NCBI RefSeq assembly: GCF_014204625.1
Contig: NZ_JACHLU010000006.1
Span: 124,001 to 188,000, forward strand
Origin: Gillisella vitis
GTDB lineage: Bacteria; Pseudomonadota; Alphaproteobacteria; Rhizobiales; Rhizobiaceae
Reading direction: 5' to 3'
Length of the DNA stretch: 64,000 nt
Shown: in pieces, positions 42,566 through 52,557 of the stretch
Position numbering within the stretch: the stretch's first letter is position 1
Layout of the letters: each line of letters opens with the position of its first letter
Position numbers and translations under genes: made by a program
The notes under the pieces: model-generated
What the model saw: the letters and a program-made list of their open reading frames with translations, nothing else
What the model was told of the DNA's origin: nothing
Database searches by the model: none

Positions 42566-43849
42566 CTATAGGTACTTTAGTGATATTGGGTGGGCTGCGT
42601 ATTGAACCGCGTCCAGGCTCTTATCCTCGACATCCTCAATTTCGGGGGGAAGCTCAATCTTCACGCGCTTCCCTTTCAGGCCATTGGTCAACTGCATTCG
42701 GTAGAGTTCAAGGGCAGCAACGACCTTGGTATCCTGTTCCACGACCTTTGCAAACTGAGCCCTGCCTTCGGCAAACGACTTGTCGGAAGACATCGAGTTC
42801 TGCTTGTTCCGGGCCTGTCCGATTTCCTTGTCACACTGCGCGTCGATCCTCTCGAAATCCCGTTTCAGAGGCTGATTGATTTTATCGTGCAGGGCGTACA
42901 TCTTCTTTTCAGATGCCATCTTATGCTTGAGTGAGAGAGGGAAGTTGTGATCCTCGTCGTGCGCAATGAATGCAATCACAATGCCGATGAGCCATACGAG
43001 CACGTTGCCCAGCATCGAACCGCCAATCATGAACAATGCACTGGGGGCCTCTCCGCCTATCACGGCGTTTTCCAGGAGCTGCTCGGACAGCAAGCTGTTT
43101 CTTGCGTACCAGACGAGACCAAGGACGACGAACAGAATGAAAAAGCCCATTGTCAGCATCCAGGCGGCGCTCGCCCGGTCCCCGTCTCTGCGGTGAGCGC
43201 CGAAGCGGGCTTCGAGCTGCCTGATGACGGTTCCATGCATGTGGGATGCGTATGCGATGCCGAAACCGACGACAGCGGTTACGCCCAAAGCAATGGCCGG
43301 GGTGAACGCCTTGATCGATGAAAAGCTCTCAAAGTTGATCAGCATTTCGGCGATGCCGATCAAGATCAGCAAGGGTATGTACCAGATAGGCGTGAGCTTG
43401 GCCTCGCGTCCGTGTCGTGACCTCAGCTCATCATAATCTACCTTGGCCTTCGCATATTCGTGCTTGACTTCGTCAAGTCGGTCGTAGTCCGACTTCCGTT
43501 TTTCGCGGCTGCTCTTTTGTGCCTGCCGCTTGAGATCAATCCGGCGGTCCTGTTCCTGTGAGATGGTACGCTCAAGAAACACGCCGCGCGTCCGTTTCTG
43601 ATCATCGTTGACCCCGAGGATCGCGGCTGTTCCGTCGAGAGCCTGTCCGCGCGGCCCCGCGATATAGATTCGATACCAAGATGCCATCTGAGGGGTGAGA
43701 CCAGCAGGAAGCTCACCGACATGATCGGTGAGCCTGATGTGTTCCGCTGATGTCTCCTCCGGAAGACCCGCGAGGAGTTTCCCGACGACTTCGCCGTCAG
43801 GGGAAAGGTCGATGGCCCTGTAGGTTTCGACCTGCGTGTTGTCACTCAT
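42566..43849 (-). CDS. four-TM coiled-coil membrane protein of unknown function
   Basis: From ATG 43849 (GGAGGT nine bases upstream) the product is 427 residues. An N-terminal cytosolic region includes a charged coiled coil (about 95-155, SREKRKSDYDRLDEVKHEYA). Two TM helices (about 165-220), a basic loop, two more TM helices (about 240-310) and a second coiled-coil/charged region complete it. The layout recalls DUF4407-like proteins, but I cannot confirm that. It is probably the inner-membrane scaffold of the operon. The upstream open frame to 43951 overlaps the lipoprotein gene. Confidence 0.6.
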   Translation of the reverse strand: MSDNTQVETYRAIDLSPDGEVVGKLLAGLPEETSAEHIRLTDHVGELPAGLTPQMASWYRIYIAGPRGQALDGTAAILGVNDDQKRTRGVFLERTISQEQDRRIDLKRQAQKSSREKRKSDYDRLDEVKHEYAKAKVDYDELRSRHGREAKLTPIWYIPLLILIGIAEMLINFESFSSIKAFTPAIALGVTAVVGFGIAYASHMHGTVIRQLEARFGAHRRDGDRASAAWMLTMGFFILFVVLGLVWYARNSLLSEQLLENAVIGGEAPSALFMIGGSMLGNVLVWLIGIVIAFIAHDEDHNFPLSLKHKMASEKKMYALHDKINQPLKRDFERIDAQCDKEIGQARNKQNSMSSDKSFAEGRAQFAKVVEQDTKVVAALELYRMQLTNGLKGKRVKIELPPEIEDVEDKSLDAVQYAAHPISLKYL

Positions 43850-43868
43850 TGCGCAAGTACCTCCAATA

Positions 43869-44453
43869 TCAGTTGCTGACGGCTTTCCAGTCGCCCGTAT
43901 TAAGGCGGCACCAGAGCTGCTTACCGCCGCTGGCCGACTGTCCATCGACATTTACCGTCGGCTCGGAGTAGCGGCACGCCGTGAACTTCGGCTCCGCGTT
44001 CGCAACCGCCGTTGAAGATACGCCCGGCTTTGCCTTCGGAACCGGTGCATTCGAAACGCTCGTCCTGACGACGACCGTCTTTCCACTCTTGTTTGAGAAG
44101 CTGGTCGTGCTGCTCGAATTCGCTGCGACCGCGTTACGTTCGGCGTCACGAACCCGGGCACGGTCTTCTGCGGCTGCGACCTGCATGAGAACTGCACAGG
44201 CTCCCACACCAGCGACCCCGCCGATGACAGCACCGCGCCCGGCCCCCTTGTTTCCGCCGAGTGCCGCTCCTGCCAGCGCCCCTATGCCGGCAGAAATGAC
44301 GACGCTTGCCACGCACTGTCCGATAGCCTTATCCATGGCCGTCTGGGTTGCGAAACCAGCTCCGCCACCTGTGGTCACGCACCCTGAGAGGGTTGTCGCC
44401 ATAATGACAACCAATGCGACAGCACTCTTCGCCCCACTAAAAGTTGCAGTCAT
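43869..44453 (-). CDS. glycine-zipper lipoprotein, first gene of five-gene envelope operon
   Basis: The 194-residue protein has a lipobox (ATTLSGC) after a hydrophobic signal, then a glycine-zipper hairpin (AGIGALAGAALGGNKGAGRG and VIGGVAGVGACAVLM). A Ser/Thr/Val-rich linker and a small C-terminal domain with two Cys (FTACRYSEPTVNVDG, LWCRLNTGDW) follow. AAGGGG precedes ATG 44453. It should be anchored in the envelope, with the zipper inserted in or against a membrane. It heads the operon that runs to 39549. Confidence 0.7.
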   Translation of the reverse strand: MTATFSGAKSAVALVVIMATTLSGCVTTGGGAGFATQTAMDKAIGQCVASVVISAGIGALAGAALGGNKGAGRGAVIGGVAGVGACAVLMQVAAAEDRARVRDAERNAVAANSSSTTSFSNKSGKTVVVRTSVSNAPVPKAKPGVSSTAVANAEPKFTACRYSEPTVNVDGQSASGGKQLWCRLNTGDWKAVSN

Positions 44454-44857
44454 TCAAATCCCCTTTTGCTGCTGCTCTTGCAAATTCATACCGAGGTCTA
44501 CGGATATTTTGCAATGCTTATTATCTGATCGCCATCATTATTTACAACCGCATTATATTCGGCCTTCAATACATAGCGCAGACGAAATATGACAGTCGCA
44601 GCTCCACGGCGGCATGAATAGTTTTAGCATAAAAGCACAATCACAAGTTTGTCTCTTCGGCGACCGCCCCACCAGCGATTCTCGATACCTCGTTCTCGCG
44701 GCAGAATCATCGTTTTCCCTTTTTGATGTCGACCTTGGTACGGGCGTAATCACGCGACCAGTATACATGGTCGATCCGTTCCTTCTTGGAGGTGCGTTAA
44801 CCTGTATCGGCCATCGGCTGCGCTGATTTCCGCGCAGAACCGAGCCGGTTAAACCAC
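44454..44857. other. upstream region of the envelope operon
   Basis: About 400 bases contain the presumed promoter of the five-gene operon in AT-rich sequence near 44480-44580. An open frame of 70 codons (44614-44826, +) has no ribosome-binding site or recognisable product. I see nothing else I can support. Confidence 0.4.
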
Positions 44858-44900
44858 GTCGCGTTTAATTGTCCTCAATAAAACGATAACGTACATGCGA
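44858..44900 (-). repeat. 55-bp dispersed repeat, copy C (inverted)
   Basis: This is the reverse complement of copies A and B over gtcgcgttt to gtacatgcga, with one arm mismatch (GTTTAATTG). It marks the outer edge of the envelope operon and lies inverted relative to copy B at 31465. Confidence 0.85.
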
Positions 44901-44911
44901 CAGGCGTTAGA

Positions 44912-44956
44912 GCATCGGACCGAAAAGTGGCCCCGGTTTTCGGAAAAATCCGATGC
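44912..44956. repeat. rhizobial palindrome GCATCGGA...TCCGATGC
   Basis: GCATCGGAC at the left and ATCCGATGC at the right enclose cgaaaagtggccccggtttt and related bases, forming an imperfect stem. This common rhizobial repeat layout lies next to copy C. Confidence 0.8.
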
Positions 44957-45173
44957 AAAAACAAAAAGCTATAGCACCGTGCCGAAAATCGGAATCGAAA
45001 CCATGCTGTCGGCGCTACGCGGGATTTGGCGTTACAGCGCCTCTCACCCTATATGGCGCACAAAGGTCCGCTGTAGCTCTTTATATCTGCTGCATGGCTG
45101 GAATAAGAGCAATGAACTCAAGGAGACCTGCGGTTCAGGTGATTTTGCAACCGACTGAAATTTTGTGGGAAAA

Positions 45174-45250
45174 TGGTACGGTTGGGGGGTCTCGAACCTC
45201 CGACCTCAGGTGCCACAAACCTGCGCTCTAACCAACTGAGCTACAACCGC
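45174..45250 (-). tRNA. tRNA-His (anticodon GTG)
   Basis: On the minus strand the acceptor GCGGTTG pairs with CAACCGT (one G-U), followed by A73 and an encoded CCA. The D arm is AGCTCAGTTGGTTAGAGC. The anticodon stem CAGGT/ACCTG encloses TTGTGGC with anticodon GTG, and the T arm contains GGTTCGAGACC. It borders the accessory region on its right side. Confidence 0.95.
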
Positions 45251-45384
45251 ACAAGCGCTAGAAGCGCCGTTGAGGGGTCACATACGGGGGTCTGAGAAAA
45301 GTTTCAAGCGTTTTTTTCACTTATCAACGAAAAGAGCCAACGAAAAAGGGGCCGACAAAGTCGACCCCTTTCCATGCCCTCACG

Positions 45385-45432
45385 CATATGGCGTTTCATT
45401 GTCCTCAATGAAACGATAACGTCTATGCGACA
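45385..45432 (-). repeat. 55-bp dispersed repeat, copy D (inverted)
   Basis: The core GTTTCATTG-tcct-CAATGAAAC and flank cgataacgtctatgcga match copy C. Both stem arms carry a compensating change relative to copies A and B (T-A to C-G). It lies 33 bases after the phasin stop. Confidence 0.85.
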
Positions 45433-45464
45433 AAATAAGAGCAAAACGCGGAACTGATCAAGGA

Positions 45465-45914
45465 TCAGGCAGACTTGATGCTGGACATGACCTTTTCAGC
45501 AGCTTCCTTGCCAGGCTTAACCACGGTCTCAGCAACCTTCTTGACTGTTTCCTGCATGGCCTTGGCCTGCTCAACGGTCACTTCAGCCTGCTTGCGAAAA
45601 AAAGCGGTCTGCAATTCAACCAGCTCGGCCATGGACTTGACGCCCATCAGCGATTCCATATGGGTCAAGGACAGTTCAGCATTGGTGCGCAGCGCGTCAA
45701 TGGCCTTCAGGCCCAGTTCCATGCTGCCGCTCTGGGCGTTCTGCAACGTGGCTTCAACGGTCTTGGAGGCATCTTCAGCAGCCGTCTTCATCTTGGCATA
45801 GGCTTCTTTGGACTGGGCGGCCCCCTTTTCGGCAAATTCGCGCAGGCTGTCAGTCACCTTTGCAGGATCAAACGATGGAATAGAGAAAACATCAGCGGTT
45901 TTATTGCTAGCCAT
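45465..45914 (-). CDS. phaP: phasin family protein
   Basis: From ATG 45914 (AAGGAG eight bases upstream) the product is 149 residues, almost entirely helical. It has the phasin pattern MASNKTADVFSIPSFDPAKV, then NAELSLTHMESLMGVKSMAELVELQTAFFRKQAE. Phasins coat polyhydroxybutyrate granules. Its place beside cbrA and acetoacetyl-CoA synthetase matches what I recall of the Sinorhizobium meliloti chromosome (SMc00777). An in-frame start at 45980 lacks a ribosome-binding site. Confidence 0.88.
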   Translation of the reverse strand: MASNKTADVFSIPSFDPAKVTDSLREFAEKGAAQSKEAYAKMKTAAEDASKTVEATLQNAQSGSMELGLKAIDALRTNAELSLTHMESLMGVKSMAELVELQTAFFRKQAEVTVEQAKAMQETVKKVAETVVKPGKEAAEKVMSSIKSA

Positions 45915-46256
45915 GATATGTACTCCTTGAGAGGGGCCTATCTTTGCGGCCCTGTTTTTTCGATAGGCATTATATAGCATTACTCATTGTGCATTGCAAC
46001 ATAATGTTGCGACGCACAATACGAAAATGTGATTCATTAACCTTGTTTGCCGATTAAAAAGCCACAGGCTGGACCAAATCAAGGTGCATGTTTATTAAAA
46101 ATCTGTTAATTTGCCGCAGTGTCGGCGCCTGTGTGAGTCCTGAAAGCCCGGCAGGCTTGAGGGCAGCCCATACAGCACCCATGAATTGTTAAGGCAAATT
46201 TGAGTGCCTCAGGATAGAAGCGCTCAGGTTTGCTTTAAAGGCTCGACAGGTTGATC

Positions 46257-49200
46257 ATGCCCGCTATTCAGTACCCCTTCATCGATATTGCCGTGCACGG
46301 CGCGGTGCGTGATCGTTTCGCACGGGGTGAAGCGCTGGCGCTGTTTTCGCATGATCTGGAGCAGGTTCTGTGGGCCAATGGTGCGGGCGCTGCATTTTTT
46401 GGCACGCCATCGATCTATGACCTGCTGGAAGATGGCCCCCCGAAACAGGATGTGACCTTTCGCCAGATTGTCTCCATGGCGCGGCAATTGAGCGCCACGG
46501 GTGAGCAGCGCAAGCTGGTGGTGCGGGCCGGTTCCGGCTTTCGCCTTGTGCCCATGGAAGCGCATCTGGAGCGGCTGGAAATTCGTGCAGGTGAGCCCGT
46601 CATCCTGTTTTCCATGCCGGTTGCCCATGCCAGTGCCATGGCAAAAGCCGATACCATGCTGCGTGGCTTTGATGATCCTGACACCCATATGGCCCTGCTG
46701 GATGGCAAGGGCGAGGTCATTCGCGGATCAGGCAATTTTGACCGTCTGGGCATTACGCCGCGCACCGCGGAAACCATTGTGCAGATGGCAGAGCGCCATG
46801 CAGGTGGGTTGATGAAGCGGCCAATTCCAACGGCACGCGGCTATTTGCCTGCCGCTGTTGGCAAGATTGCCGATGAACCACCGATGTTTCTGCTGTTTGC
46901 GGTTGAAACCCTGCTGGGCTCGCTGGACGTATCGGACGGCTTTGCCGCAGAAGCGCCAGAGGAACGGACAGCGGCGGCACCGGCTGTTTCCAGCCTTGCG
47001 CCAACTGTTGAGCAAGCCGTGTCTGCAACCGTTGCCGCTGAGAATCCAGTCGCTGACGATATGCCGCAAACACCGGCAGAGGTCGCCTTTGACGATGTGG
47101 TCAGCGCGCTGGGTGATATTAAGGAGCTGGACTCCGAACCGGAAGACATCTCTGCTGATGATGTTTCGGGCGATCCGCCTGCTCTTCTGGAGGAGAGCGA
47201 ATCTGCTGATGCGGAATCCGTGGCGGAGCCAGAGGCAGTCAACAGTGATGCGGATGCGTTTGAGCCTGCCGAAACACTCCAGCCTGAAGCGCAGGACACT
47301 GAAACACCGGAGGAGTCTTGTGTGGCTTCTGCAGCAGAAAATGACAGCATCGCGCCCACAGACATTGAGCAAGAGGACACGATCAGCACCGGCGACAGCG
47401 AAGAGACGCAGGCCATAGAGCAGGCTGATGTGCCCCTCACACCAAGCCACCCGCCAGCATCCACGGAGAATTTTCGTTTTCAGCCAACCACCCGTGCGGT
47501 CCGTTTTGTCTGGAAGATTGATGCGCTTGGCTGCTTCAGCGATATTTCGCCGGAATTTGCCACGGCTGTTGGTCCGCAGGCGGCACGGATTGAAGGACAG
47601 ACCTTCGCTGATCTGGCCGCCCTGTTCAATCTCGATCCAGATGGGCACATTACCGCTCTGCTGACAAAACGCGATACCTGGTCTGGCAAGACAATCTATT
47701 GGCCGATTGAAGGCACATCGCTGAAGGTGCCTGTGGATCTGGCAGCACTGCCCACCTATACCCGCAACCGCGATTTTGATGGATTTCGCGGTTTTGGCGT
47801 CGTGCGACTGGCCGATGCCTTGGAAGATCCTGACAGGGTTGGCCTGACATTTCGGCCCGACAAACCGGATATGCCGCCCGCAGACGCGCAGAGCGCCGAT
47901 GACGAACTTGCGGCGGCTGATCAGCCCATGTCAGAAGAGCTGAGTGCCGATGAAGCAACCACGCCGAAGGATGCAATCGACATCAGCATCGCTGAAGCGG
48001 AGGCTGTTCTGCCCGAGGTTGAGACATGCGACGAAGCCCCGGCAGTGTCACCCCACAAGCCAGTCACACCTGATTTTTCATCTAAAATCATTCCGCTTGA
48101 AACCCGTCGTTCAGCCAGCCATGAGGGCCTGTCGCCTGGTGAGCAAGCGGCCTTCCGCGAGATTGCCCGCAAGCTTGACTCGCTGGGTGTCAAACCCACA
48201 CCATTTGAAAAGCCATCCGAATATATCATTGACGATGGCGACGAAAGCTTTCAGCTTGAGGCTCACAATAATAACAGTCCAACCAGCACCCCGGCAAAAC
48301 CACAGCCTGCTGACGCCAGCAATGGCATTGGGAATCTGCCTCCCCCATTTCCGGTTCAGCCCAAGGTAACACTTCCGGTTCGCAAGCGTGACGTAACCTT
48401 CTCGCCGGAGGTGCTGGACATGTTGCCGATTGCGCTTTTAGCCCATCGCGGCGACCACCTGATTCACGCCAACCCTGAATTTCTGTCCCTGACCGGCTAT
48501 GACAATCTCGATGCGCTGAAGGCTGAAGGTGGTCTGGATGCACTGTTGCAGCAGGCAGACCTGTCCCCGGAAGATGATGGAGCGGGCAAGCTTGTGGCCG
48601 TGCGGGCCGATGGTCAGCAATTGCCGGTTTCGGCCCGATTACAGTCGATCCGCTGGGAAGAGGCCAGCGCCCTGCTGCTGGCGCTGGTGCCCCAATCTCA
48701 AATGCATTCGCCGTCACCGCCCCAGCCAGAGCAGGATGACGTGCAATCGGCGGATCAAGAACACGATAACATTGAAGACACTCCGCCTGCCACATCGCTG
48801 ACGGATGCTGCACGCTTGCGGGTGGAAGTGGAAGAACTGCGCTCGATTCTGGAGACCGCAACCGATGGCGTTGTGACCATCAGTGCCGATGGCGAAATCC
48901 GCTCAGTCAATGGTGCCGCCAGCGCCCTGTTCAATTATGATGAGGCTGATATTCGCGGCAAGCCTTTTGTCACCCTGTTTGCCCATGAGAGCCAGCGGGC
49001 CATTCTGGATTATCTCAGCGGTCTGACCGGCCATGGCGTTGCCAGCGTGTTGAACGACGGCCGTGAGGTGATTGGCCGTGAAGCCTCCGGCGGCTTCATT
49101 CCGCTGTTCATGGCCATTGGCCGCCTGTCCTCTTCCAACGGTTTTTGTGCCGTGATCCGCGATATTACCCAGTGGAAGCGCACCGAAGAAGAATTGCGCA

Positions 49201-49937
49201 ACGCCAAGCGCGTGGCCGAAACCGCCAATGCCCACAAGAGCGATTTTCTGGCCCGTGTCAGCCATGAAATCCGCACCCCGCTGAATGCGATTATCGGTTT
49301 TGCCGATATTATGGCCGATGAACGCTTTGGCCCTATTGGCCATTCACGCTATGCCGAATACTCCTCCGACATTGGCCGTTCCGGCCGCCATGTGCTGGAC
49401 ATCGTCAACGACCTGCTCGATATTTCCAAAATCGAAGCGGGCGAGATGGATATGGATTTCATCTCGGTTGGCCTGAATGAAACCGTGTCAGAAGCGGTCT
49501 CACTGGTGCAGCCTCAAGCCAACGCCCAGCGGGTGATCATTCGCACGGCGCTGTCGCAATCAGTGCCCAATGTGGTGGCAGACCTGCGCTCGATCAAACA
49601 GATCGTGCTCAATATTCTGTCCAATGCCATCCGGTTTACCCCATCTGGCGGGCAGATCATTGTGTCGACCGCCTATGAGTCAAACGGCAGCGTTACCCTG
49701 CGGGTGCGCGATACCGGCATTGGTATGAGCCGTTCCGAGCTGGATCAGGCGATGAAGCCCTTCCGTCAGGTGTCTCCGGGCGGCGCACGGTTGCGCGGTG
49801 ATGGAACAGGCCTTGGCTTGCCGCTGACCAAAGCCATGGCCGATGCCAACCGCGCCAGCTTTGCCATTCATTCCACCCCGAATGAAGGCACGCTGGTGGA
49901 GATCACCTTCCCCTCGCCGCGTGTGCTGGCTGGTTGA
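46257..49937 (+). CDS. cbrA: PAS-domain sensor histidine kinase, CbrA/PdhS type
   Basis: The 1226-residue kinase of the PleC/DivJ family has a conserved N-terminal region (1-225) and an Asp/Glu/Ala/Pro-rich linker (about 225-410). PAS-like modules start near 417, 719 and 862. HisKA follows with His1003 in FLARVSHEIRTPLNAIIGFAD, then a HATPase domain (LNILSNAIRFTP, DTGIGM, GTGLGLPLTKA). No TM helix is seen, so it should be cytoplasmic. In Sinorhizobium CbrA acts through DivK on CtrA and the cell cycle. The phasin - kinase - acetoacetyl-CoA synthetase order supports the name. ATG 46257 is preferred to TTG 46251. Confidence 0.85.
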   Translation: MPAIQYPFIDIAVHGAVRDRFARGEALALFSHDLEQVLWANGAGAAFFGTPSIYDLLEDGPPKQDVTFRQIVSMARQLSATGEQRKLVVRAGSGFRLVPMEAHLERLEIRAGEPVILFSMPVAHASAMAKADTMLRGFDDPDTHMALLDGKGEVIRGSGNFDRLGITPRTAETIVQMAERHAGGLMKRPIPTARGYLPAAVGKIADEPPMFLLFAVETLLGSLDVSDGFAAEAPEERTAAAPAVSSLAPTVEQAVSATVAAENPVADDMPQTPAEVAFDDVVSALGDIKELDSEPEDISADDVSGDPPALLEESESADAESVAEPEAVNSDADAFEPAETLQPEAQDTETPEESCVASAAENDSIAPTDIEQEDTISTGDSEETQAIEQADVPLTPSHPPASTENFRFQPTTRAVRFVWKIDALGCFSDISPEFATAVGPQAARIEGQTFADLAALFNLDPDGHITALLTKRDTWSGKTIYWPIEGTSLKVPVDLAALPTYTRNRDFDGFRGFGVVRLADALEDPDRVGLTFRPDKPDMPPADAQSADDELAAADQPMSEELSADEATTPKDAIDISIAEAEAVLPEVETCDEAPAVSPHKPVTPDFSSKIIPLETRRSASHEGLSPGEQAAFREIARKLDSLGVKPTPFEKPSEYIIDDGDESFQLEAHNNNSPTSTPAKPQPADASNGIGNLPPPFPVQPKVTLPVRKRDVTFSPEVLDMLPIALLAHRGDHLIHANPEFLSLTGYDNLDALKAEGGLDALLQQADLSPEDDGAGKLVAVRADGQQLPVSARLQSIRWEEASALLLALVPQSQMHSPSPPQPEQDDVQSADQEHDNIEDTPPATSLTDAARLRVEVEELRSILETATDGVVTISADGEIRSVNGAASALFNYDEADIRGKPFVTLFAHESQRAILDYLSGLTGHGVASVLNDGREVIGREASGGFIPLFMAIGRLSSSNGFCAVIRDITQWKRTEEELRNAKRVAETANAHKSDFLARVSHEIRTPLNAIIGFADIMADERFGPIGHSRYAEYSSDIGRSGRHVLDIVNDLLDISKIEAGEMDMDFISVGLNETVSEAVSLVQPQANAQRVIIRTALSQSVPNVVADLRSIKQIVLNILSNAIRFTPSGGQIIVSTAYESNGSVTLRVRDTGIGMSRSELDQAMKPFRQVSPGGARLRGDGTGLGLPLTKAMADANRASFAIHSTPNEGTLVEITFPSPRVLAG

Positions 49938-49951
49938 TCGGCATTTGGCCA

Positions 49952-49979
49952 TAAAAAAAGAGCAGCCGAAGCTGCTCTT
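49952..49979 (-). terminator. terminator with TTCG tetraloop
   Basis: On the minus strand AAGAGCAGC-TTCG-GCTGCTCTT is followed by a T-run. It points in the direction of the acetoacetyl-CoA synthetase gene, 275 bases after that gene's stop. On the plus strand the stem closely follows the cbrA stop but lacks a T-run. The 316 bases between the two genes hold no other feature I can support. Confidence 0.75.
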
Positions 49980-50253
49980 GAAGTTAATGCTGTTCAACCA
50001 GAAAATCGACAGAGAGACACACCGGGAATGGTGCGTCTAAAACTGCTGAAGATAGTGAAGTTTCTGCGCAAATCGTGCTGTGAGCCCATTTGAGGCTCAC
50101 GCAATTGCGCAGCGGGCAAAACCAATCTGCCGCCAACAACCTGAGAGCTTATCCGCCACGGTTGTTCTGGATCATCCAGTGCAACAGTGATGCCAAAGCC
50201 GGGTTAACAGAAGGTTGATGACTGGACTTTGTGGTTTGTCCCACACAGTCTTT

Positions 50254-52206
<1,953 letters not shown>

Positions 52207-52338
52207 AAAATTCCTCCAGTTTCAAAGCAGTTTTGCCGGGACCTGATTGCATCCGGCATTCCTCGTTGCCGGTATTTCTGGCGAAATTATCGCCGCCGTC
52301 AATCTCTGTTGCATTTGCAAGGTAATTTGCTTTGCGAG

Positions 52339-52371
52339 AGTCCGTCAGGTTCAGTATGAACCTGACGGACT
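52339..52371. repeat. perfect 15-bp palindrome
   Basis: AGTCCGTCAGGTTCA and TGAACCTGACGGACT pair perfectly around loop GTA. It belongs to the GGTTCA...TGAACC family also seen at 24552-24590. It lies in the gap between divergent acetoacetyl-CoA synthetase and AsmA genes. Confidence 0.85.
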
Positions 52372-52390
52372 TAATGGTTCCTTTTTTTGA

Positions 52391-52500
52391 GTTTGTCTTT
52401 TCGGAAAAACCGGGTTCCACTTTTCCCTGACAAACTAGAGAGTCTTTTCTCTTCGTTTGTCTTTTCGGGAAAACCGGGTTCCACTTTTCCCTGACAAACT
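52391..52500. repeat. tandem pair of GTTTGTC...GACAAAC repeats
   Basis: Copies at 52391-52436 and 52454-52500 are nearly identical and in the same direction, separated by 17 bases. Each is a palindrome-like element with core accgggttccac. They fill most of the 351-base gap 52207-52557 together with the palindrome at 52339. Confidence 0.88.
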
Positions 52501-52557
52501 CTATATCGAGAGGTCAACGGGTCAGCGAATTTTCCGACAGGTTCTGAAAGGCCTCAC

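Noticed and set aside
39549-44453. Zorya defence system
   Set aside because: Only an OmpA-like domain and a membrane protein are shared in general type. The MotA-like ZorA, the helicase/nuclease components and an N-terminal TM on the OmpA protein are missing.
44614-44826. 70-codon ORF (+) upstream of the envelope operon
   Set aside because: No ribosome-binding site, no recognisable motif, and an overlapping open frame on the other strand; no reason to prefer it.
45174-45250. Integration site with duplicated tRNA-His 3' end
   Set aside because: I looked for a second copy of the 3' sequence on the left side of the accessory region and found none; no integrase gene is present.
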